From the NCBI GenBank assembly GCA_025506515.1, contig CM046443.1, positions 88,610,781 to 88,674,780 of the forward strand: a stretch of DNA of 64,000 nucleotides, written 5' to 3'. A program made the position numbers and the translations under genes. Shown one piece after another: positions 1 through 11,327 of this stretch. Every line of letters begins with the position of its first letter. Position 1 is the stretch's first letter. The notes beneath the pieces are model-generated. The model searched no databases, was not told the DNA's origin, and worked only from the letters and a program-made list of their open reading frames with translations. The stretch is from Flaveria trinervia (taxonomy: Eukaryota > Streptophyta > Magnoliopsida > Asterales > Asteraceae).

Positions 1-26
1 TTATTGCTTTCTCCATTAGATTTCAC

Positions 27-1762
27 TTATGCTCTTGAAGCAAAATCTGTAGGAGGAGTAGTGTGATTATAACCAATGCCAAACTTCACATTGGAAGCTG
101 ATTGCTTACTAAGAAGCATTTCAAAACCTTTGCATGATTGTACCCATCGATCACACTCTACTTGGGTGACTGCAAGGGTTTCTTTGAGGTCTTTGTACTT
201 TTCTAAAAGTACCTCTTCCCTAGCCTTATCATAAGTGATTTGGCATTTAAGTTTATAAATCTCATCATTTGCCTCTTTAAGCATAGACTCAAACGCAACT
301 TTTCTTTTGGAAATGATCTTTTCTAGCTCTATGTTCTTATTAATTAAAGCTACATTTGCTTCTCTAATAGAGGCAAATGTTGCTATGCATGTTTCAGAAC
401 ATAATTTGGCCTTAGCCTCAGAGGATACCTGTGATACTTGTGATGAAGAGGCATTTGAGCATGATCCATCTGCAGACTCTAGAGCCATAAGTGCCAGATT
501 CCCAAAAGGACTGTCACCACCATGTTGACCAACACCTGTGAACAGTTGTTCATGACCAGACATGTCATCTGGTAAACTGCTCCAGTCAACAACTCCAGGG
601 GTGAAGAAGCTGTGTTGTTGAGGTTGAGGAGGTTGATGAGATTGAGATGGTTGAGGCTCAGGAAGAGCATGTGGTTGTTGAGTAATGGGTGCTTGAACCT
701 GACTGGTTTGTAGCATGTAATAACAAGGGTAAGGATATGGCATTGGACCCTGAGGTACAAAATATGCAGGATATTGTGGTTGAGAATGATGACCAGAATT
801 GACAGGATGTTGCCCTCTGTGTTGTTGACTATTGCCAGGGAAAGTCACAAAGGGTGCAGAAGAATTAGATCCAGATGATCTACATTCTCTAGCAAAGTGT
901 CCAAGCCTGTGGCATTTGTGACACCTCAACTTACTCTTGTCAAAACCAACTTTGGTTTTGCCAGAGAGTCCTGGGAACTTTCTACCAGTTCTTTTGTAGA
1001 ACTTATGAGATCTGATATTTATCAAGGCCATTTGGCTGAAAATATCCATCTCTTCTAAGTCATCATCAGCAATCCCCTTGAGATCATCCATGATGAAGCA
1101 TAGATTGTCATTATTACACCCAGTAAACTGACTATCAACACTCACAAATGCAGAATCAGAAGTGTTTGAATAGAAATCAATACTCATCATACTGGCAATC
1201 AGATGAAGCATATTCTGACTCATGACCAACCAAGGCAGAGTTTCCTAGTACAAAGTCATCAGTGAGCTTTCCAGATGATGACAGTTTTCGTTTCTGTTCT
1301 ATCTCTCTCAAATGTGAGCAATTTCCCATGGAGTTGGCTGAGAGATAGTTTGTCCAAATTTGCACTGGAGCGTAGGACAATAGTATACGTGTCCCATCTC
1401 TCAGGCAGTGATCTGAGAAAGCTATTATTCATCTGGCTATTGGTGTTCTCATGTTTGACCATTTTTAATTCAGAGATCAAACAAGAGAACCGCTCAAACT
1501 GGTGAGTCAGTGTCTCACCCTTCCTATGAGAGAATGTCTCATATTGTTGGGCAAGGATTTCTTTATTATTTGCCAAGACCTCACCTGTTGCTCCAAGTTG
1601 TTCTTTCAAGGCATTGCAGAGGTCATGGGCAGTTTCATAATGCATTAGCCCAGAATAGATTTCATTGGGCAGTGCCATGGCCAGAATTCCATGGGCTTTT
1701 GCATCAATCTCAAACAATTTCTTATCCTCATCTGAGTATTGCTCCCTCCTCTTCAGAACCAT
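27..1762 (-). pseudogene. Copia gag polyprotein of element A (frame-broken)
   Basis: Gag forms the retrotransposon particle and binds its RNA. The upstream block (1259-1762, 167 residues) is the copia-type gag-polypeptide domain (UBN2-like), with the segment YETAHDLCNALKEQLG. The downstream block (27-1229, 400 residues) has an acidic linker, a CCHC zinc knuckle (C103, C106, H111, C116), a Gln/Pro-rich stretch at about 130-215 and a probable coiled coil at about 265-355. A frame break near 1230-1260 separates the blocks, and the larger one ends at a stop at 27-29 where the gag of B continues. Degenerate coding similarity extends upstream to about 1900. Both blocks align with the gag of B, including TQVECxRWVxSCKGFEMLLSKQ. 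The family is certain; functionality is unlikely. Confidence 0.85.
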
Positions 1763-2141
1763 TTGATTGTTTCTGGGTTATTCACCATAGGCTTGTGTGA
1801 CCATGTACCACTGATGTCCAACAACCTGAACTGTTAACAGACAGGTGATGGAGCATTCGTCGTTGCCATATGTTATACTCACTCCTAACCAGCATTGGAG
1901 GCTTGGTTAAGAACCAGTATTGTGAGGATCATGGAAGGAGTAGTCATTTTAGAAAATTCAGACAAATTCAAGATAAGCAAAACAAATTTAGCTCAAAACC
2001 ACTAAGAACCTCAATTAAAATACCCAAAGCGATAGAACTTCAATCTCTATAACAGATTCGTGCGAATTTGCTAATTTGATCAAACATAGAGCAAATGAGC
2101 AGTTTCAATGATCAATTGTTAGATCGATCAATGATTAACCT

Positions 2142-2153
2142 GCTCTGATACCA
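2142..2153 (-). other. Primer binding site of element A
   Basis: The reverse strand reads TGGTATCAGAGC, complementary to the 3' end of plant initiator methionine tRNA. That tRNA primes minus-strand DNA synthesis in most Copia and Gypsy elements. The site begins three bases inside the LTR boundary at 2156, the same spacing as in element B. Confidence 0.9.
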
Positions 2154-2155
2154 TT

Positions 2156-2398
2156 TGATAGGATATCAGCATCTAGTTTGATCGATTCGAATGATTTCAG
2201 CAGCGGAATAGAGTACCAACTAGCACAATTCGACAAGAATACCAAAGATATTGCAATGAACAGAATTAGTTATAGAGAGAGAAAGTTTCTGCAAAAAGAA
2301 TATTTCATATAATCACACGCTTTCGTGGTGGCAAAAATGTCACACATACAATCAGGTCAATCATCCCTTATATAGGAATGTCGTGCTGGAACATTCCT
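2156..2398 (-). repeat. 5' LTR of SIRE-A, downstream segment
   Basis: Read on the minus strand, this is the 3' part of the LTR, ending in TATCA just before the primer binding site. The remaining part is at 14780-15437, beyond element B. Together they make an LTR of about 900 bp. A TATA-like CCTATATAAGG lies on the minus strand near 2366-2376, and a second one is interrupted by the insertion of B. Confidence 0.85.
2394..2398. repeat. Target-site duplication of SIRE-B, left copy
   Basis: TTCCT precedes the TG start of the left LTR and is repeated at 14775-14779, right after the CA end of the right LTR. Five bases is the normal duplication size for Copia integrase. Confidence 0.92.
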
Positions 2399-2479
2399 TG
2401 TTGGACCAAAGAACCAATGAGCCGGAAACCTTAAGTCCCACAGACGTCACAAACACTGCTGAAGTCCACAACAGCTGAA

Positions 2480-2693
2480 GACAATGCTGAAGACAAAGTC
2501 TGAAGACAAGTGCTGACGATAAAGTCTGAACACAAGTGCTGAAGACAAAGTCTGAAGACACAAGGCTGAAGACAAAGTCTGAAGACACAAGTGCTGAAGA
2601 CAAAGTTTGAAGACACAAGTGCTGAAGACAAAGTCTGAAGACACAATGCTGAAGACAAAGTCTGAAGACACAAGGCTGAAGACCAAGTATCAG
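2480..2693 (+). repeat. Tandem repeat array in 5' LTR of SIRE-B
   Basis: About eight imperfect copies of a unit of roughly 28 bp containing GAAGACAAAGTCTGAAGACA. The unit itself is built from two GAAGACA half-units. A homologous array in the other LTR has a different internal order and small indels. Long apparent ORFs on the minus strand here are a product of the repeat. Confidence 0.85.
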
Positions 2694-2975
2694 ACGTTGT
2701 CACAACAGCTGAAGAGGTCTTCTTCAGTAGTTGTGACAGTTTTCTTTTAGTAGTTTTATGTTTTTCTTTTCAGTAGTTTTGTAAAACGATTGAAGAGCTT
2801 GTTCTTCAGTCGTTGTAGTTTCAGTAGTTTCGTATCAGTAGTTTTATGTTTTGTACTTAGCACTCTGATATGTTCTTAGTAGTTGTGAACATTTCAGTAG
2901 TTTGTTAAGTTTTAGTTATTTTTGTAATAAATCTGCCAGATGTCACTATCCCATGATATCAGCAGTGATTGCACT

Positions 2976-2984
2976 CTATATAAG
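2976..2984 (+). promoter_or_regulatory. TATA box of the SIRE-B 5' LTR
   Basis: CTATATAAG in the context ACTCTATATAAGGAGTG, about 210 bp before the LTR end. It is conserved at 14553-14561 in the 3' LTR. Its position fits the U3/R boundary of a plant Copia LTR, so transcription of B probably starts about 30 bp downstream. Confidence 0.7.
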
Positions 2985-3198
2985 GAGTGTCACCTATTTG
3001 TAATCGGTGAATGATTGAGCAGAAACATTTGATATTATTGAAACATTCCTTTTTACAGAAATATATTCTCTCGTTACAACCGTATTTGTTCTTAATGCAT
3101 ACGAATATCAATTCTTGCTATAATTTGTCTAATTCTTGTTCTTATTCCGCTGCGTTACACTCTAATCCATCAAACTTGAGATCACTGATCCTGTCAAA

Positions 3199-3210
3199 TG
3201 GTATCAGAGC
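3199..3210 (+). other. Primer binding site of SIRE-B
   Basis: TGGTATCAGAGC, complementary to the 3' end of initiator Met-tRNA, begins two bases after the 5' LTR end at 3196. Confidence 0.93.
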
Positions 3211-3477
3211 TGGTTAATCATTGATCGATCTAATAATTGATCATTGAAACTGCTATCCAAGATCCAAGTTTGATTGAATTAGCATTTTTGCAAGAAACGG
3301 TTATAGAGATTGAATTTTCTGTGTTTTGGTCATTCATCCTGAGATTTATTCTTAGTTTTCATTGAGTCTATTGTGGTCTGTGTAAAATCTTTTAAAAGCT
3401 TGAATTAAATTGTATTTGGACCTAAAATCCTACTCCTTCAATGATCCTCACAATACTGGTTCCTCAACCAAGCCTCC

Positions 3478-5440
3478 GATGCTGGTTAGGAATGAGTACA
3501 ACATATGGCAACGACGAATGCTCTATCACCTGTCTGTTACAGCTCAGGTTGTTGGACATTAGTGGTACATGGTCCACACAAGCCTATGTGAATAACCCGA
3601 AACCAATCAAATGGTTCCGAAGAGGAGGGAGCAATACTCAGATGAGGATAAGAAATTGTTTGAGATTGATGCAAAAGCCCATGGAATTCTGGCCATGGCA
3701 CTGCCTAATGAAATCTATTCTGGGCTAATGCATTATGAAACTGCCCATGACCTTTGGAATGCCTTGAAAGAACAATTAGGAGGAACAGATGAGGTCTTGG
3801 CAATAATAGAGAAATCCTTGCCCAAAATATAGACATTCTCTCATAGGAAGGGTGAGACACTGACTCAACAGTTTGAGCGGTTCTCTTGTTTGACCTCTGA
3901 ATTAAAATGGTCAAACATGAGTACACAAATACCCATGAATAACAGATTTCTCAGATCACTGCCTGAGATATGGGACACATATACTATTGTCCTACGCTCC
4001 AGTGCAAATTTGGACAAACTATCTCTCACCCAACTCCATGGGAAATTGCTCACATTTGAGAGAGAGATAGAACAGAAACGAAACTGTCATCATCTGGAAA
4101 GCTCACTGATGATTTTGTACCAAGAAACACTGCCTTGGTAAGTCATGAGTCAGAGTATGCAGGATCAGAATGGCACTATGATGAGCATATTGACTTCACC
4201 TCAAACAATTAATCATGCCTTTGTGAGTGTTGATTGTCATTCTGGTAATAATAGTGACAATCTATGCTTTATCATGGATGATTTGAAGGGCATTGCTGAT
4301 GATGATTTAGAAAAGATGGATATTTTGAGCCAAATGGCCTTGATCAATATCAGATCTCAGAAATTCTACAAGAAACTGGCAGGAAATTTCCTGACTCTCT
4401 GACAAAACCAAAGTCGGTTTTGACAAGAGCAAGTTGAAGTGTCACAAATGCCACAGGCTTGGACACTTTGCAAGAGAGTGTAGATCAATTGGATCTAACA
4501 CTTCTGCACCCTTTTTGACTTTTCCAAATAACAATTCACAATCCAAAGGGCAACATTCTGCTGGTTCTAGTCATTCATCACACCCTCAATCTCCTGCATA
4601 TTTTGTTCCTCAGGGTCAATGCCATATCCTTATCCCTGCTATTATATGCCACAGTCAAATCAAGTTCAAGCTCCTATAGTACCACAATCTCATGCACTAC
4701 CAGAACCTCAACCATCTCCATCTCAATCACAACCTCATCACAGCTTCTTCACACCTGGAGTCGTTGACTGGAGTAGCTTACCTGATAACTTGTCTGGTCA
4801 CACTGAAGCATACTATGCTGGTGCTAGTCAACATGGTGGTGAACACCCTTTTGGAAATCTTGCTCTCATGGCCCTGGAGTCTACTGAGGGTTCCTATTCA
4901 AATGCATCATCTTCAAGGTAACTCAGGTATCTTCAGAGGCTAAAGCCAAGTTATGTTCTGAATCATGCATAGCTGCCTTTGTCTCTATTAGAGAGGAAAA
5001 TGTAGCATTAATAAATCAAAAACTTGAGTTTGAGAAAACCATTTTCAAAGAAAAGCTGAGTATGAGTCTGCTCTTAACAGTAAAAGTGATGAGATTTATA
5101 AGCTTAAATGCCAATTAAATGATGAAAAGGCCAAGCTAGAGGTTATTCTGGAAGACCACAGGAGTCTCAAAGAAAAACTTGCAGTGACCCAAGTTGAGTG
5201 TCAACGCTGGGTCTCATCATGCAAGGGATTTGAAATGCTTCTTAGCAAGCAAACTGCTTCAAATGTGAAGTTTGGCATTGGTTACAACCATACTGCTCCA
5301 CCAACAGACTTTACTCCTAACTCCATAGTTAAGTCTGAAAGTGAAAGCAATCTCCAAACCACATTATCGTGTGAGTCATTCTCCAATGATAATCTAAGAT
5401 CAGAGAATGAAACCAGTGTTAAGATCTCAACAAATAATTG
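3478..5440 (+). pseudogene. Copia gag of SIRE-B (broken)
   Basis: The degenerate gag runs from a likely start at 3478 (MLVRNEYNIWQ) through the copia gag-polypeptide domain (3611-4141) to an acidic linker (4145-4402). A CCHC zinc knuckle follows (from about 4437, CHKCHRLGHFAREC), then a Gln/Pro/Ser-rich stretch (4500-4800) and a coiled-coil tail ending with FEMLLSKQ and GIGYNH (5184-5330). At least five frame changes or stops occur, for example the TAG near 3829, the stop at 4141 and the break near 4918. Block order matches the gag of element A. It once packaged the element RNA and is not translatable as one protein now. Confidence 0.85.
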
Positions 5441-6300
5441 ACTGATGGTCTAACTACTGAGACACATATGAAGCTGAGTACTTCAGATGTTGTTCCTCAA
5501 TGTACCCCAAGTACTGAAAGAGACCCAACATCTGAAAAGCATTTCAATCATTTGAAACTACAAGGACTAACAACTGCTGAGGAATCCATCAAACAGTCTA
5601 TTAGGACGGATGGAAAACAATTGAATTACCAGTCTTCAGCTGTTACAAATCCTTTGTACCTAGTACTGATAGGAGGAAAGTACTGAAGATCACACCTTCA
5701 GTAGTTTCCACTTCAGCAGTAAAGATGTCCAAGATGAAGAATAACCATGTGAAATTTGTGGTAAATTCAATCATATCTGATGAATGTTGGTCAAAAAGGG
5801 TTTAAAGCTCCAAAGAAGCTCATTAAACTAGAAATAAATAAAATGAAAACTGAGTTTGAGACCAAGTTTGTACCACAATCATCTCAACCTGAAAACCCAA
5901 GCCTTACCCAAATCCACTAAGAAGGATACGGTTTATCAGAAGACAGTTGATATTGTTCCTCATGATAACCATAAGACTAAGTCTGTGAAATCTAAGAAGG
6001 AGGAAATGGTGGGTCACAGGAACTCATCAAAAACAAGCTCTGGAGTGTCAAATGAACTGAAAGCTTGAGCTTCAAATCAGACACAGCTTGTTATGATGGT
6101 TCAGCATCTGTTGGGGAAAGTTAACCAACTTGAAGCCACTGTGACCAAACCACTGGAGGAATTCCAGGTCCAAATCTATTTCAGCACCATCTCCATCTTC
6201 ATCAGCTGTTAATCATGAGAAACCAGCTATGGTTAAATCTGTTGATAAAGTCAGTCCCAAAACCAAAAAGTTTGGTCTCCAAAGCTAACTAGTTTCTTAT
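5441..6300 (+). pseudogene. Gag-protease linker region of SIRE-B
   Basis: Short open segments (5438-5686 and 5856-6068) rich in Ser, Thr and Lys lead from the gag coiled-coil tail to the protease. No catalytic motif is visible. In SIRE-like elements a long low-complexity linker occupies this place. Frames are interrupted near 5685, 5804 and 6067. Confidence 0.5.
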
Positions 6301-6309
6301 GATTGTGCA

Positions 6310-9300
6310 GGGTTCTTCAGCATGCCAAAGAAGCATCTGGTATGTGGACAGTGGAGGATCCATGCACATGACTGGAGCAGCTCTCTTCTTTATGATTACT
6401 CTCAGGGAAAGAAGGGATTTGTCTCATTTGGAAATGATGCTAAAGGTTACATCATTGAAAGGGATTTGTGTCTAATGGAGATATTAGATTTGATGATGTC
6501 AACCATGTGGAGAATCTCAAATACAATCTGTTGAGTGTCAGTCAGATGTGTGACAAAGGACATGTTGCTCTTTTCACAAGCCAGAACTGTAGGATTGTCT
6601 TCCAAGTTCTGAGCCTGATTGACAAAGTACTGGATGATAATACTCTCCTGAAGGCCAACAGGATAGGAGAGTATATGCCTTGGATCTGTCAAGAAAATTG
6701 AGTTAAGAGGCCATCCATGCTTGTTCTCCAAGGCCTCTCTCCAAGAATCTAAACTATGGCATAGAAGGCTGGGTCATGTTAATCTCAAAAACATGAATCA
6801 ATTGATCCACAAGAGTTTAGTGAGAGTCTTCCAATAAAGGAGTTCAATTGTGATGAAATCTGCACTGCATGCTTAAAGGGAAACAACATAAAGTTTCATT
6901 CCCAACCATAGAAGAATCCAAGTCTAATGCCTGCTTACACTACTGCACATGGATCTTTTTGTCCTGTGAAGGTAATGAGTATGGCAAAGAAGAAATACTG
7001 TCTGGTAATTGTGATGATTACTCTAGATATGTATGGACCTTCTCTTTTGCATTCAAGGATGAGGCTGCTCAGTCCATTATGAACTTTGTGTTACATGTTG
7101 AGATGCAGTATTCCCTACCAGTTAAGTGTGTGAGGAGTGACAATGGTACTGAATTCAAAACCACACTCTTGATGATTTTACTTGTCAAAGGGAATCAAGA
7201 GGCAGTATAGCATCCCAAGGACTCCAGAGCAAAATGGAGTAGTGGAGAGAAAGAACAGGACCCTCATTGAAGCTGCAAGGTCCATGTTGGCTGATTCTGG
7301 TCTGCCACTGACCTTTTGGGCTGAAGCTGTCAATACAGCCTGCTATGTACAAATAGAGCCTTAGTAAATCAGAGGTTGATGAAACTCCTTATGAAGTTTT
7401 ACATCATTTAGCCCCTTTGATTTCATTCTTTAGAGCATTTGGGTGTCCCTGTTACATTCTCAACACAAAGGATCACTCCAAAAGTTTGATTCTAAGGTGG
7501 ATGCAGGGTATTTATTGGGTATTCATCCACTTGCAAGGCTTATAGAGTATTCAACTGTCGGACAAAGATATTTGAAGAAACCTTGCATGTGAAGTTCAAT
7601 GAATCCCCTAAGGATACAATTCCACAAAACCCTGTGGAGTTGTTTGATCTGGACATTCTGCAATATATCCTTATCAACCACCTGTTGTTGCAGATCATAT
7701 GAATCCATCATCTTCTTAGCTAGTCATCCATCTAGTGTTACTGATGATGATGATGATATCAGTAATCACCTTTTCAAGTTTAGTGATCAACTGCCTGATT
7801 CAGCTAGACCTGATGTTCCTGTAGCTTCAGTAGCACAATCCATAACAAATGCTGATGAGATTTCTACACTTCAACTTCCTTTGAATTACTATCTACTGAT
7901 TGGTTTCAAGGAAATGCTTCACCATCACCATCTGTTGCTGCTGCTGAGCCTGCTACAAACACTTGCACAGATCTTATTATGTACCAAGATCTGAAGAATC
8001 ACCCTATGTCTCAATCATTGGTGATATTAATGCTGGCGTTTCAACAAGAAGTCAATTGTCCAATTTTGCTTCTATGCTCTCTTCATTCAGTCAGCTGGAG
8101 CCAAAGAATTATCATGTTGCACTTAGAGACAATGGCTGGGTTGAAGCAATGCAGCTTGAGCTTCTTTAGTTCAAAAAGCAGCAAGTGTGGGAACTGGTTC
8201 CTCTACCTCCAGGTAAGTGTGCAATAGGCACTAAATGGGTGTTTAGGAACAAAACTGATGAAAATGGCTTATTGTTAAGAACAAGGCCAGACTGGTTGTA
8301 CAAGGGTTTTCACAAGAGGAAGGTATTAATTATAATGAAACCTTTGCCCCTGTAGCCAGACTGGAAGCAATTCGATGTGTTTTTAGCTTTTGCTGCTTAT
8401 CACAACCTTAAAGTTTTTCAAATGGATGTCAAAAGTGCATTTTTGTATGGAAAATTAAGAGGAGGTTTATGTATGTCAACCACCAGGTTTTGAGGACAAT
8501 AAACATCCTAATTGGGTGTATAAGCTTGATAAGGCTCTCTATGGGTTGAAACAAGCTCCTAGAGCCTGGTATGAGACATTATCAAACTTTCTTCTGGAAA
8601 ATAATTTCACTAGAGGCTCCATATATAAGACTTGATTCATAAGAAGGCTGGACAGCATAATCTACTTGTTCAAATTTATGTAGATGATATATTTTTTGCA
8701 TCCTCTGATCCACAGTTGTGTGATGCCTTTACAAAGTTGATGCAACAGAAGTTTGAAATGAGTGCCATGGGAGAATTACAGTTCTTTCTGGGTTTGTAAA
8801 TCAAACAAATGCTGATGGAATTTTCATTCATCAGTCCAAATACACAAAAGATCTTTTGGAAAAGTTTGATTTACAAAAGTGTAAGCCCTGTTCTACTCCC
8901 ATGTGCAACACCACATAACTGGATACAGATCAGAAAGGTAAAGTGGTTGATGAAACACTTTACAGATGTATGATTGGGTCCTTGATGTACTTAACAGCTT
9001 CTAGACCAGATATTATGTTTGCTACATGTTTGTGCTAGATTTCAGGCTGCACCTAAGGAGTCTCATTTGATTGCAGTCAAGAGAATCTTTAGATTTCTGC
9101 AAGGCACTCCATCTCTAGGTTTATGGTATTCTACTAGACATTCTGGTAAATTAGTTGTTTTTTCTGACGGTGACTATGCAGGGTGTAAGTTGACAAGAAA
9201 GTCCACTTCTGGAGGATGCCAATTCTTAGGCAACTGCTTGATTTCTTGGCAGAGTAAGAAGCACCTCAGTTGCTACATCAACTGCTGAAGCAGAGTACAT

Positions 9301-9582
9301 TGTGCTGCAAGCTGTACATCTCAGGTACTCTGGCTTCAAAACCAATTATTGGATTATGGCATAACAGAGACTAAGACCCCATTGTTAATGGATAGCTCTT
9401 CAGCTCTTTGTATTGTCAAGAATCCTGTCCAGCACTCTAGGACTAAACATATTGAAATCAGACACCATTTTATTAGAGATTGTTTTGAAAAAGGTCTGAT
9501 TGATCCAAAATTTGTTCATAGTGCTGATGAGCTTGCAGACATTTTCACTAAGCCCTTGGATAGCACAACTTTCCAAACCTAG
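6310..9582 (+). pseudogene. Copia pol of SIRE-B: protease, integrase, RT, RNase H (broken)
   Basis: Protease: W at 6338 and the catalytic DSG at 6347-6355, followed by HMTG. The GAG-pre-integrase signature HRRLGH is at 6760-6777. The integrase core has DDYSRYVW near 7010-7035, SDNGTEF at 7136-7156 and NGVVERKNRT near 7235, which together give the D,D,E triad. Reverse transcriptase: [13 protein letters not shown] near 8336-8372, FQMDVKSAF near 8419 and the catalytic YVDD at 8677-8688. RNase H: SDGDYAGCKLTRKSTSGGCQFLG near 9163-9231, HIEIRHHFIRD near 9449, and DIFTKPL before the stop at 9580-9582. Integrase before RT defines Copia. More than ten stops or frameshifts lie between 6500 and 9300, so no full polyprotein can be made. 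Confidence 0.88.
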
Positions 9583-10435
9583 TGTTAAGGCTTGGTATGC
9601 TGCAGCTAGAATAAGTGACAACTACTGATGATCTCAGCTCCCAAGTACTGATGATCATTAGTTTATTATTGTCATATATTAAGTACTGAAGTTACTTTTC
9701 CCTCCGGAAGTTTTCTTTAAACTACTAGAGCTTAACTTTTCAGTACTCAAGTACTTTATTTGATAAAACAATTGATGTAGTTACAACAGCTGATGTAGCT
9801 ACAACTACTGTTGTCAGAAATACAAATACGTACTGATGTCCTATGAAACATCTGAAAACAGATGAAAACGTCTGATGAGTACGTGTTGAGGACAGTATGA
9901 AACAGCTGAAAATCAATGAATTGACGACAACTACTGATGAGCCTTTTTCTCTTCAGTAGTTTCCCAACTGCTGTTTCTTTCTAAACAACTGAAGCAAAAC
10001 CATGTCTTCAGTAGTTTCACAACTACTGATGACTAACACCAAGTCTTCAGTTGTTTACAACAACTGATGGTAAAACCAAAGTCTTCAGTAGTTTCCCAAC
10101 TACTGATGACTAATACCAAGTCCTCAGTTGTTTAATCACCTGAAGTCAAAATCTTCAGTAGTTTTATAACTACTGATGACTAAATCTGAGACTTCAGCTG
10201 TTTCAACTTTGACGGTTAAAACAAGTATACTGCTGATCACACCAATACGGTCAGTCATTCCAAACTCTGAAAGTTAATACCACGTCATCAGTAGTTTCAA
10301 CAACTGATGACTAACACCAAAACCTTCAGTCGTTTTCTAACCCTACCCTTTAAATACCTTATCCCACCTTCAGAGTTTTCCCTTTCTTCTCTTCTCAAAC
10401 CTAACGTTCAAAAACTCTGTAACCTCTCTTCATCA
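9583..10435 (+). repeat. Spacer between pol and accessory ORF, with hairpin repeats
   Basis: Non-coding stretch built on CTTCAGTAGTT and ACTACTGATGAC. From about 9945 to 10335 it forms five or so degenerate tandem units of roughly 70 bp. Three contain perfect 8-bp inverted repeats with 4-nt loops: CAGTAGTT/AACTACTG at 10009-10028, 10086-10105 and 10156-10175. The same motifs occur in both LTRs of B and in the LTR of A, so the spacer may derive from LTR-like sequence. Confidence 0.75.
10348..10358 (+). promoter_or_regulatory. Possible internal promoter of the accessory ORF
   Basis: CTTTAAATACC is a TATA-like box 78 bp before the likely start codon at 10436. It is followed by a C/T-rich leader (TTTTCCCTTTCTTCTCTTCTC) typical of plant 5' UTRs. 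If active it would give a separate message for the accessory gene. This is inference from sequence only. Confidence 0.4.
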
Positions 10436-11327
10436 ATGGCGACCATGCAACTAAAACCACGACACAACTGTGTCGCATCTCACAAAATCGCCATACTGGA
10501 CCAAGTTTCACAACGCCATTGATTTAATGGTTCAGTCACCTTACAAAACGGATTTTCTGTTAAATCCCACCATATATGCCGAATCTCTTAACCAATTCTG
10601 GACAAACGTCACTCTTGTCTCTGAGGAGAATGACACAGAGTCTCTTCAATCGTTTGTCCATCGTCAAAAAGTGGTCATTACTCCAGACACTCTTCGCCAA
10701 ACCCTCAATCTGGATGATGCCACTTTCCCAACTGGTTATCCAAAGGGCACAATAGATCAATCATTTGCCCACCATGGATACCAGGGTAACCTGAGTGCAT
10801 CTACCATATTGAAGAAACATTTCCAGGATGCCGAACGTCTCATCTTTCACATGGTAAATGTCTGCCTTGCCCCCAAGACTTCATCATGGGATCAAATGTC
10901 CACAAGGTGGCAACAGGTAATGTACTCCATCCTTGAGCAAAAACCTTTAAAATTTTCTGAAATACTATTTTTAGAGCTCAAGGATATGGCCCAAAAACAA
11001 CTTGCTAACCGTTGGATATTATATCCTCGGTTCATAATGGCCATAATTGAAAACCAGCTTCAAGCTGAGGGACTTGTTGGCCTGGGAGTCCCTGCTACGG
11101 CTGTATTGCCTGAAGTATACTCCCGGCACAACTCTGACCAATCACTAAAAATGGCTGCCAAGCTGCGCAAACCCACGCAGCTAGAACCCACAGCCACCAC
11201 CTCCAAATCCAAAGTCCCCACCAAACCCACTAAAAAGAAGTCAAAAAAGGCTACTCAGGGAAATGAGTCCCCTGAGGATGCCCCTGCAACCCAACGCAGG
11301 CTATATCCACTGGTTATAACCCCCTAG
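10436..11327 (+). CDS. SIRE accessory (3') ORF, N-terminal conserved domain
   Basis: The start at 10436 (MATMQLK) is likely, with a frame change near 10465 to the long frame 10470-11327 (285 residues). The domain contains VITPDTLRQTLNLDD, HMVNVCLAPKTSSWDQ, ILFLELKDMAQKQL and YPRFIMAIIENQLQ. From memory this matches the conserved N-terminal domain of accessory ORFs in Asteraceae SIRE-like Copia elements, where patterns such as S-x-SW and YPRF-x-Q recur. No signal peptide or membrane segment is visible. A Lys/Pro/Thr-rich tail (about 230-275) ends at a TAG at 11325-11327, after which a shifted frame continues the protein. The function is unknown; 'envelope-like' is a historical label that I do not see supported here. 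Confidence 0.7.

Larger units (their letters stand above)
1..2398 (-). mobile_element. SIRE-type Copia LTR retrotransposon A: gag, leader and first LTR segment
   Basis: This is the 5' part of a minus-strand Copia element that runs off the left edge. It contains gag (about 27-1900), a leader, a primer binding site (2142-2153) and the 3' end of its 5' LTR (2156-2398). The rest of that LTR lies at 14780-15437, because element B inserted into it. Assignment to the SIRE-like group rests on the zinc-knuckle gag with a long coiled-coil tail, nearly identical in layout to the gag of B, and on the same LTR start. Protease, integrase and RT of A would lie outside the window. The opposite orientation of A and B shows that they are two insertions and not one rearranged element. 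Confidence 0.88.
2399..3196 (+). repeat. 5' LTR of SIRE-B (798 bp)
   Basis: The LTR begins TGTTGGACC and ends CTGTCA. It matches 13970-14774 almost throughout, apart from a few substitutions, small indels and rearranged repeat units. It contains an array of about 28-bp units (2480-2693), several CAGTAGTT motifs and a TATA box at 2976-2984. The start is also shared, inverted, with the LTR of element A at 15437, so A and B belong to one family. Confidence 0.92.

Noticed and set aside
2361..2703. Leu/Ser/Cys-rich minus-strand ORFs
   Set aside because: All three frames stay open only because of the 28-bp-unit LTR array; no coding signal.
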